Both the position numbers and the translations under genes were made by a program. 8,073 nt of DNA, taken from assembly GCA_021160205.1 (NCBI GenBank), contig JAGHCZ010000059.1, forward strand, positions 1 through 8,073, given 5' to 3'. Of the stretch, positions 1 through 4,953 are shown one piece after another (the first letter of the stretch is position 1; each line of letters begins with the position of its first letter). Under the pieces are notes generated by a model, which did no database searches, was not told the origin of the DNA, and saw only the letters and a list, made by a program, of their open reading frames with translations. The stretch comes from Nitrososphaerota archaeon (GTDB lineage: Archaea; Thermoproteota; Nitrososphaeria_A; Caldarchaeales; Wolframiiraptoraceae).

Positions 1-13
1 CGTCAACAGCATA

Positions 14-35
14 CCAAGAATAAGAAAATCTTTGG
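14..35 (-). terminator. Possible T-rich terminator after tRNA-Gly
   Basis: Just past the tRNA 3' end, the minus strand reads CCAAAGATTTTCTTATTCTT and then GG. It is T-rich, as archaeal termination sites often are, and its ends can pair imperfectly (CCAA(A)GA with TCTTGG, one bulged A). No gene is visible in bases 1-39. Support is weak because AT-rich sequence is common between genes. Confidence 0.25.
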
Positions 36-37
36 AA

Positions 38-113
<76 letters not shown>

Positions 114-136
114 CGATTCTCGATTGTGTTTCTTGG

Positions 137-144
137 TTATTTAG
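137..144 (-). promoter_or_regulatory. Putative TATA box for tRNA-Gly
   Basis: On the minus strand this reads CTAAATAA. It is centred about 27 bp upstream of the mature tRNA 5' end at 113, the usual distance between an archaeal TATA box and the transcription start. An A-rich stretch (GCAAAAT) just upstream could serve as the TFB-recognition element. The call rests only on composition and spacing. Confidence 0.45.
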
Positions 145-177
145 ATTTTGCGGTAGTTTTTTGAGGCTTTCTCGGTT

Positions 178-1107
178 TTATGTTTTCTCGAATCTGGTCC
201 TAAGTTCTCTTATTACTTCATCTAGCCTTAGATATCGTTTTCTTCGGAGCTGCTTTAGGATCACGCTCGCGGGAACTCTGGTCTCCGGGTCTATGTCTAT
301 GAGCTTCCAGCCGTGTTTCCTCACGAGCTCCTCCTTGGTTGCCGGGAAGACCGCGTCGGCTAAGACTTCAGCCAGCGAATCCACTCCATAACTTCTCGTC
401 ACGCTTGGAAGTTCTCCGGTTCTCATGAACTTCTCCATCCGCGCGGCGTCGAGGTACATGCTTATCCCGTGGAAGCTGAGATAAACCTTCTTAGATCTCC
501 TGCCCTCGGCTCTCTTCCTGATCTTCCTGAGATCCTCGTCCGTAAACTGGTAGATGTTGTGCTCGCCGAGCCCGAAGAGCCTGCTATAGGATATTTCTTC
601 GTCGTCGTAAGGGGGATCCTCCTTAGAGTAATCCGCGATCGGAATTATTCCCATATCTTTAAGTTCCCCGATGACCTTTGGATCCGTTTTCCAACCAGAT
701 CTCGGTTCAAAAGCCGCTCTAACGCTTTCCAAGTCGACCTTTTCAAAGAGCCTTCTAAGATCCTGAATCAAGTCCTCTGATAAAATGAGGCTTCTCGGGG
801 TCTCTAAGATCAAGATCCGCGAATTAAGCGCCCTGCAGATCTCGATGCATTTTTCTAGATATTTTATCGCTCTCCCGCTGGGCTTTAACTTCTCGAAGTG
901 GGTTATCACCCTATTCGCTTTCACCGCGAACTCGAATCCTGGCGTAACCCTCCTCCGCCAAGACCTGACTAGTTGGAGATCTTGAATTGTATAAAACGTG
1001 GAATTAACCTCAACGAATCTAAAGGCTAAAGAATAGGTTTTAAGAGGATCTCTCCCTGGAACTATGAAATATTGCCATCCACCGCAGCCTATCAAGAGCT
1101 CAGGCAC
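178..1107 (-). CDS. DUF72 (YecE-like) family protein with DUF2795-like tail
   Basis: This 309-residue protein belongs to the DUF72/YecE family, TIM-barrel proteins of unknown biochemical function. Family motifs appear in order: GCGGWQYF (7-14), VEVNSTFY (32-39), FEFAVKANRVITH (58-70), AFEPRSGW (132-139), YSRLFGLG (174-181) and SFHGISMYLD (211-220). It is divergent: the family's usual GTSGW is GCGGW, the LPP motif after strand four reads LETPRS, and the FNN motif is replaced by SFHG. Residues about 252-303 (FPATKEELVRKHGWKLI and on to DEVIREL) look like the small DUF2795 helical domain, a resemblance judged by eye. The start is GTG at 1105-1107, which places the first motif as in relatives. 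There is no Shine-Dalgarno sequence, but a TATA-like box lies about 26 bp upstream, so the mRNA is probably leaderless. It is divergent from a second DUF72 gene at 1206. No signal peptide or membrane segment is seen, so it is presumably cytosolic. Confidence 0.88.
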   Translation of the reverse strand: MPELLIGCGGWQYFIVPGRDPLKTYSLAFRFVEVNSTFYTIQDLQLVRSWRRRVTPGFEFAVKANRVITHFEKLKPSGRAIKYLEKCIEICRALNSRILILETPRSLILSEDLIQDLRRLFEKVDLESVRAAFEPRSGWKTDPKVIGELKDMGIIPIADYSKEDPPYDDEEISYSRLFGLGEHNIYQFTDEDLRKIRKRAEGRRSKKVYLSFHGISMYLDAARMEKFMRTGELPSVTRSYGVDSLAEVLADAVFPATKEELVRKHGWKLIDIDPETRVPASVILKQLRRKRYLRLDEVIRELRTRFEKT

Positions 1108-1108
1108 G

Positions 1109-1143
1109 TTAAAACAAAATTATCGATGAAATATTTGTTTTAA
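1109..1143. repeat. Perfect inverted repeat in divergent DUF72 promoter region
   Basis: The arms TTAAAACAAA (1109-1118) and TTTGTTTTAA (1134-1143) are exact reverse complements separated by 15 bp, with arm centres 25 bp apart. The element begins 2 bp outside the GTG start of the minus-strand DUF72 gene and covers its presumed TATA box. It could be an operator for a dimeric regulator or an architectural protein. The arms are A/T-rich, so chance is not excluded. Confidence 0.45.
1129..1137 (-). promoter_or_regulatory. Putative TATA box for minus-strand DUF72 gene
   Basis: On the minus strand this reads CAAATATTT, preceded by A-rich sequence. It is centred about 26 bp from the GTG at 1107, so transcription could start at or next to the start codon. 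This fits the absence of a Shine-Dalgarno sequence. It overlaps one arm of the inverted repeat. Confidence 0.4.
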
Positions 1144-1162
1144 ACCTTAACGACGAGTGAGT

Positions 1163-1173
1163 TTTTATTTAAA
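1163..1173 (+). promoter_or_regulatory. Putative TATA box for DUF72-SWIM gene
   Basis: TTTATTTAAAT is the strongest TATA-like element in the 98-bp divergent gap. It predicts transcription starting around 1193-1196, about 10-13 nt before the TTG start. That leader would contain AGGAG at 1199-1203, only 2 nt from the TTG, which is closer than usual. Confidence 0.45.
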
Positions 1174-1205
1174 TCTCGATGCGCCCTCATCTATGAGAAG
1201 GAGAG

Positions 1206-2375
1206 TTGGCTGAAATTAGGTTGGGGACAAGCGGCTGGAGCTACGCAGATTGGGAGAAAATATTCTACAAATCCGGTGAAAGCAAGTTTCAGAAATATTC
1301 GAGTATTTTTAATACGGTTGAAATAGACTCCACGTTCTATTCTTATCCCGATCCAGATTTAGTTAAGGGATTATCTAAAGCAGCTCCAGAAGGGTTCATG
1401 TTCGCGGCGAAAATTCCGTCCCTAATCACCCACAAAAAGAAACTTAGCCCAGATAAGGCGGTTAAAAGGGACCTCGATCATTTTTTAGAGCTTATGGAGC
1501 CGTTGAAGAAATCGAAGAAGCTAGGGCCCCTCCTAATTCAGCTTCCGCCGAAATTCACGTATCAGGAGCATTTCGACTCGTTTAAGAGCTTCATGAGAAT
1601 TCTGCCAAGTGAATATAGGTTTGCGGTGGAGTTTAGAGATGCGTCTTGGATTCGGGAGGATGTTTTGAGCATGCTTTCCAAGAGAGAGGTAGCCTACACA
1701 ATAGTGGACGAACCGCTCCTTCCTCCCGAGCTTCACGTGACGGCGGATTTCGCCTATGTTAGATGGCATGGAAAGGGGAAGAATCCGTGGTATTATTATC
1801 ATTATAGAAGAGAGGAGCTTGAGGGGTGGAAACCTAAACTCGACGAATTGAAAGAGAAAGTCGATAAAATTTACGGGTATTTCAATAACCACTTCCATGG
1901 ATACGCCGTTCACAACTGCCTTCAGGTTCTAGAGATCTTGGGAATCATAACTCCGAGGCAGAGAAAGGCGTTAAAGGAAGTCGAAAAAGCGCTTCAAACT
2001 CGGGAAACTCCATCTCTAACCCTTACAGATCTTCTTCCACCGGAAAAGCTTCCAGAAAAAATTGAGGAGCTATTAAGGATCTTGACCGATGAGCGGAGAT
2101 TGAAAAGAGCGGAGGCGATTGAATCGAAGCTGATAAAAATCGAAGAACAGGCGTATGGATATGTTTCCGCAAAAGTTAAGGACTATACGATCATAATCGA
2201 TCTGGAAAAGCGCATTATAATCCACGATTGCGCGGATTGGTCTAGGGTCGGAGCTAGGCTGAACTTCTGTAAACACGTCGCCGCCCTCTTCCTACATCTA
2301 GACGAAGGACGTGCGAGGGAAATCTTACAAGACGTTATCAGAAATCGAGCGCAGTGGACGTTTAGAGAAATGTGA
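1206..2375 (+). CDS. DUF72 TIM-barrel protein fused to C-terminal SWIM-type zinc finger
   Basis: This is a 389-residue DUF72 protein, about 100-130 residues longer than a typical member. Residues 1-255 hold the family motifs: GTSGWSYADW (8-17), VEIDSTFY (38-45), FAAKIPSLITH (66-76), LLIQLPP (109-115), FAVEFRDASW (139-148), YVRWHGKG (184-191) and FNNHFHGYAVHN (226-237). A charged helical linker (about 250-305) leads to a C-terminal module. There a beta-rich stretch (YGYVSAKVKDYTIIID, 317-332) precedes HDCADW (340-345) and FCKHVAALFL (354-363). This matches the SWIM pattern CxC...CxH with the first Cys replaced by His, giving likely zinc ligands H340, C342, C355 and H357. SWIM domains bind DNA or proteins, while DUF72 activity is unknown. 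The start is TTG at 1206, because in-frame codons upstream reach a stop and this start aligns the GTSGW motif. It converges on nep1 with a 30-bp gap. Confidence 0.9.
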   Translation: MAEIRLGTSGWSYADWEKIFYKSGESKFQKYSSIFNTVEIDSTFYSYPDPDLVKGLSKAAPEGFMFAAKIPSLITHKKKLSPDKAVKRDLDHFLELMEPLKKSKKLGPLLIQLPPKFTYQEHFDSFKSFMRILPSEYRFAVEFRDASWIREDVLSMLSKREVAYTIVDEPLLPPELHVTADFAYVRWHGKGKNPWYYYHYRREELEGWKPKLDELKEKVDKIYGYFNNHFHGYAVHNCLQVLEILGIITPRQRKALKEVEKALQTRETPSLTLTDLLPPEKLPEKIEELLRILTDERRLKRAEAIESKLIKIEEQAYGYVSAKVKDYTIIIDLEKRIIIHDCADWSRVGARLNFCKHVAALFLHLDEGRAREILQDVIRNRAQWTFREM

Positions 2376-2387
2376 AACTCCTTTCGC

Positions 2388-2405
2388 GACCCGTCGACAT
2401 GGGTC
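2388..2405. repeat. Small hairpin between convergent DUF72-SWIM and nep1 stops
   Basis: GACCC (2388-2392) pairs with GGGTC (2401-2405), plus one G-T wobble, enclosing a 6-nt loop. It fills the 30-bp gap between the two convergent stop codons. Neither strand has a T-tract after it, so it is not a standard terminator; it might shape transcript ends, or be chance. Confidence 0.25.
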
Positions 2406-3095
2406 TCAGCCGCCTCCTATTCCGGCCGCTTGCTCCACGATTGAGATTATCCTCGATGCAACGACCCACGCCTCCAAAGGCTCTGGCCAAATGCTGACGA
2501 CCTCATCCGCGCACTCGATAGTCTCTCTGCGGAACTTTCCCCTCGGAAAGCCGCCTATCATTACCAGCGGCTTCTCGGCTGAAACGATGTTTTCCCCGAT
2601 TTCGCTCCACTTCGTCAAGGTTCCATCTTCGGAGAGGAGTATTTTTAGATCGGGGTTTATTTCCTCGATGAGGCGGTGCAGGCTTTTCTCTTCCAGCTTC
2701 ATTAAAGTTTTTCCATCCGCCTCGACAACGGGCTCGCTGTAAAGTTTCTCGATCAAGCCCTTAAACCGCTCATATACTCTGGGAAGCCTTGTCTCGGGAT
2801 TTATCCAGATGACGTGGCCGCTTCTAGTCTGAACGTAAACTTCCAATAGCCCGCGCTTGTTTAATGGGGATCCTAGGGCTTCCAGAAGAATGAAGTGGAT
2901 TATATCCGGTCTTCCCCGCTTCCCCGCTTCATTCAAATTTTTCATAGCCGCGTGATGATACGACCTATCTAGCAATATTTCCTCGGGCTTTTTCCCCCTC
3001 CTCGCGGCATAAGACCTAACCGCTGGATGACTTCTAATGCTCCTAGGGACGAGCTCTATAGCGGCTTCAACCACGGCCAAGACCAGTCGCTCCAA
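2406..3095 (-). CDS. nep1: rRNA small-subunit pseudouridine N1-methyltransferase Nep1 (Emg1)
   Basis: Nep1/Emg1 is a SPOUT-class, SAM-dependent enzyme. It methylates N1 of a pseudouridine in the loop of helix 35 of small-subunit rRNA and aids 30S/40S assembly. The 229-residue length is usual for archaeal members. Diagnostic stretches are ELVP (14-17), the RNA-binding and catalytic core GRPDIIHFILLEALGSPLN (61-79), RLPRVYERFKGL (103-114), and the knotted SAM-binding region IGGFPRGKF (180-188) with VVSIWPEPLEAW (199-210). The start is TTG at 3093-3095, which aligns the LVLA...ELVP N-terminus with known archaeal Nep1. The nearest ATG upstream is out of frame. It is divergent from rnp4-rps19e across 58 bp that hold a perfect palindrome. 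In yeast, extra Rps19 suppresses nep1 defects and Nep1 is implicated in Rps19 assembly, so the neighbourhood is functionally sensible. Confidence 0.96.
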   Translation of the reverse strand: MERLVLAVVEAAIELVPRSIRSHPAVRSYAARRGKKPEEILLDRSYHHAAMKNLNEAGKRGRPDIIHFILLEALGSPLNKRGLLEVYVQTRSGHVIWINPETRLPRVYERFKGLIEKLYSEPVVEADGKTLMKLEEKSLHRLIEEINPDLKILLSEDGTLTKWSEIGENIVSAEKPLVMIGGFPRGKFRRETIECADEVVSIWPEPLEAWVVASRIISIVEQAAGIGGG

Positions 3096-3104
3096 CTCCG
3101 AGGT

Positions 3105-3123
3105 CGGTAATGCATAATTACCG
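3105..3123. promoter_or_regulatory. Perfect palindrome in the nep1 / rnp4 divergent promoter
   Basis: CGGTAAT (3105-3111) and ATTACCG (3117-3123) are exact reverse complements around a GCATA spacer. The element lies 10 bp from the nep1 TTG and 31 bp from the rnp4 TTG. It covers the best TATA-like sequence for rnp4 (CATAATTA, 3113-3120), which predicts a start near 3142 and a 12-nt leader holding GGAG. For nep1, the minus-strand TTAAAACGG (3122-3130) next to it is a possible box. A symmetrical element in this place could coordinate both directions. Function is inferred from position and symmetry only. Confidence 0.45.
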
Positions 3124-3153
3124 TTTTAAGGATCACTCTTAGGCGGAGAAGCG

Positions 3154-3477
3154 TTGAGCAATGTTAAGAAAATCGCCCTCGACAGGATCGCGAGGCTGAT
3201 GGAATTCGCCGAAAAACATGCATTAGAGAGGCCGGAGCTCGCAAGGGAGGCCGGAAGACTAGTTCTGAAGATCTGCAGGAAAGCCAGGGTCAGGCTTCCA
3301 CCTCGCTATCGGAGACTTATCTGTAGAAAATGTGGAACGCCGTTCTATATCCCGGGATCCTTTACGGTGAGGGTGAGAGATAGAAGGAGCACGCACGTTG
3401 TTATCAGATGCAATACGTGTGGGCATATTAGGAGAATTCCGGCTGTAAAGGAGAAGAAGCGGAAAGCGGCCGGCTAA
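3154..3477 (+). CDS. rnp4: Ribonuclease P protein component 4 (Rpp21/Rpr2 family)
   Basis: This is a protein subunit of archaeal RNase P, the ribonucleoprotein that removes 5' leaders from pre-tRNA. In archaea Rnp4 pairs with the Rpp29-type subunit on the specificity domain of the RNA. The protein has 107 residues, the usual size. An N-terminal helical half (about 1-45, rich in Arg/Lys/Glu) is followed by a zinc ribbon with C57-x2-C60 (ICRKCGTPF) and C86-x2-C89 (RCNTCGHIRR). The C-terminus is very basic (KEKKRKAAG). The start is TTG at 3154, with GGAG at 3145-3148 and 5 nt spacing; the ATG at 3161 is out of frame. It lies 58 bp upstream of rps19e on the same strand and is probably co-transcribed with it. 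It is divergent from nep1. Confidence 0.94.
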   Translation: MSNVKKIALDRIARLMEFAEKHALERPELAREAGRLVLKICRKARVRLPPRYRRLICRKCGTPFYIPGSFTVRVRDRRSTHVVIRCNTCGHIRRIPAVKEKKRKAAG

Positions 3478-3489
3478 CGGCGTCACCGA

Positions 3490-3526
3490 GCTGAAGAATG
3501 CTAAAAAGTAAGTTTTTCAGCTTTTT
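3490..3526 (+). promoter_or_regulatory. Hairpin plus T5 in the rps19e leader (attenuator or terminator-like)
   Basis: GCTGAAGAAT (3490-3499) pairs with GTTTTTCAGC (3512-3521), 8 Watson-Crick pairs and 2 G-T wobbles around a 12-nt loop. TTTTT (3522-3526) follows directly, and the rps19e ATG is 9 nt further on. This has the shape of an intrinsic terminator or attenuator between rnp4 and rps19e. Only three or four G-C pairs support the stem, so it may be weak at high temperature. Confidence 0.35.
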
Positions 3527-3535
3527 GAAAGGCGG

Positions 3536-3976
3536 ATGGTGTCGCCTGTGCAGCTGGCCGAGCCGATGGGATTGATTCGAAAAGTCGCGACCTATCTGAA
3601 AGAGAATAAGGTAGTCGACCCTCCTTCGTGGGCGATGTTCGTAAAGACCGGAGTTCACAAGGAGAGACCTCCACAGGATCCCGACTGGTGGTATATCAGA
3701 GCCGCCGCTATAATGAGAAAACTCTACCTTAAGGGCCCTATAGGGGTCTCCAGGCTTAGGACAATGTACGGAGGCAGGCAGAGGAGGGGGCATAAGCCGC
3801 CGAAGTTCTCGAAGGGCAGCGGGGCGATAATTAGGAAGATCCTTCAGCAACTGGAAGCCGCTGAGCTTGTTCAAAAAGCGGATAAGAAGGGAAGAATTCT
3901 CACTCCGAAGGGTAGGGAGCTGCTGGAGGAAGCGGCGAAGGTTATGCTTAAGGCGGAGACCACTCAGAAATCTTAG
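3536..3976 (+). CDS. rps19e: Small-subunit ribosomal protein S19e
   Basis: S19e is a winged-helix protein of the small-subunit head, found in archaea and eukaryotes but not bacteria. In humans RPS19 is needed for small-subunit maturation and is mutated in Diamond-Blackfan anaemia. The 146-residue length is normal. Conserved stretches are WAMFVKTGVHKERPP (32-46), DWWYIRAAAIMRKLY (50-64), GVSRLRTMYGGRQRRGHKP (70-88) and GRILTPKGRELLE (119-131). The start is ATG at 3536, preceded by a loose purine-rich AAAGGCGG. The TAG stop at 3974-3976 overlaps the stop of the convergent permease gene by 4 bp. In several archaea this gene is followed by PDCD5-type and ribosomal protein genes; here it is followed by an opposing transporter operon. 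Confidence 0.97.
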   Translation: MVSPVQLAEPMGLIRKVATYLKENKVVDPPSWAMFVKTGVHKERPPQDPDWWYIRAAAIMRKLYLKGPIGVSRLRTMYGGRQRRGHKPPKFSKGSGAIIRKILQQLEAAELVQKADKKGRILTPKGRELLEEAAKVMLKAETTQKS

Positions 3977-4953
3977 TCTTGCTCTCTTGAGTACGGTATC
4001 CCGAGAGAGGCTGGAACGCCTATTCTCTTCCTCACGTTTTCGAATGATATCATGATCAGCGTTAAGATCGTTATTAGGTAGGGAAGCATCGCGAGGAAGT
4101 ATGGGCTCTGCGCTCCAAATCCGAAGAGCTGAAGCCTGAACTGTATCGTCTCAACTCCCCCGAACAGATACGCTCCGAGAATTGCTCTAAGCGGATTCCA
4201 CGTCGAGAGGATCACCAACGCTAGGGCGATGAACCCCTTGCCGGCCGTTAAGCCCTCTTGCCAGAATGGATGAAATCCTATGAACAGATATGCTCCGGCT
4301 AGTCCAGCGAATCCCCCGCTTACCATTGTCGCCGAATATCTGACGAGGTAGACGTTTACTCCAAGCGAGTCCGCCGTAGCGGGGTCTTCTCCAACCGATC
4401 TAAGGCTTAACCCAAACCTCGTCTTAAAGAGAATGTACCACATTATAGGGGCGGCGATGTAGGAGAAATATACCAAGACATTATGAGAAAAGAAGCTTTC
4501 TCCGATTAGAGGAATATTCGAGAGAACCGGGAGGGAGATCTCGGGAAGCTTTGGAGCTTCTTGAGTCATAAGGGCTTCTTGAGGAAGCGCTGGATTAAGT
4601 GCGAGGAGAATCCTTTTCCTGATCTCGGGGAAGGCTATGAACCCGCTTAAGCCCAGACCCAGCATGGTTAAGGCTAATCCGGTAACAACTTGATTTAGTC
4701 TCATGTGAACAGCCATAACCGCCAATATCAGGCTCATTAAAACCCCGACTATAATTGACATTAGTATCGCTGCGAAGTAGCCGTAGGCTATGGTGAATAT
4801 GAAGGATAACGCGGCTCCCATGATCATTATCCCTTCGAGCCCGAGGTTCAGGATTCCAGACCTCTCAGCATAAATCTCTCCTAGCGATGCTAGGAGATAG
4901 ACCGTTCCCATCTGCACGGTTGTGTGAAGAACGGATTCTATCCACTCCATCAT
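3973..4953 (-). CDS. BMP-type nucleoside ABC transporter, second permease subunit (YufQ/NupQ-like)
   Basis: This 326-residue integral membrane protein belongs to the branched-chain/ribose-type permease family (BPD_transp_2), one half of the heterodimeric channel of a nucleoside-type importer. The N-terminal signature GEIYAERSGILNLGLEGI (25-42) is characteristic. Hydrophobic segments lie at about 12-22, 38-56, 60-78, 84-107, 158-176, 206-225, 238-266 and 283-303. The cytoplasmic ATPase-contact loop is probably TRFGLSLRSVGEDPATADSL (178-197). Residues 110-157 form a polar extracytoplasmic loop. The ATG start at 4951-4953 overlaps the stop of the upstream permease (ATGA). It has a full GGAGGT Shine-Dalgarno (4962-4967) with 8 nt spacing, written in that permease's last Gly codons. 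A second ATG follows immediately. Its stop overlaps the convergent rps19e stop. Confidence 0.92.
   Translation of the reverse strand: MMEWIESVLHTTVQMGTVYLLASLGEIYAERSGILNLGLEGIMIMGAALSFIFTIAYGYFAAILMSIIVGVLMSLILAVMAVHMRLNQVVTGLALTMLGLGLSGFIAFPEIRKRILLALNPALPQEALMTQEAPKLPEISLPVLSNIPLIGESFFSHNVLVYFSYIAAPIMWYILFKTRFGLSLRSVGEDPATADSLGVNVYLVRYSATMVSGGFAGLAGAYLFIGFHPFWQEGLTAGKGFIALALVILSTWNPLRAILGAYLFGGVETIQFRLQLFGFGAQSPYFLAMLPYLITILTLIMISFENVRKRIGVPASLGIPYSREQD

Noticed and set aside
289..467. Loss of Walker residues in the second ATPase domain as a sign of gene decay
   Set aside because: A degenerate second P-loop (SGNGQ) and altered H-loop are normal for RbsA/BMP-type double ATPases. Positions given are protein residues of the ATPase encoded at 6062-7591.
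469..985. Plus-strand open frames opposite the minus-strand DUF72 gene
   Set aside because: They are complementary-strand shadows with no recognisable protein features.
1533..1913. Minus-strand open frame opposite the DUF72 domain
   Set aside because: It is antisense to well-conserved DUF72 motifs and shows no family features.
2311..2742. Long plus-strand open frame (143 codons) after the DUF72-SWIM gene
   Set aside because: It lies antisense to the nep1 coding region and out of frame with the end of the DUF72-SWIM gene. The Ser/Arg/Ile-rich translation has no recognisable domain, while nep1 is unmistakable.
3428..3874. Minus-strand open frame (148 codons) opposite rps19e
   Set aside because: The translation is low-quality (Pro/Arg/His-rich with no motif) and fully antisense to a clear S19e gene.
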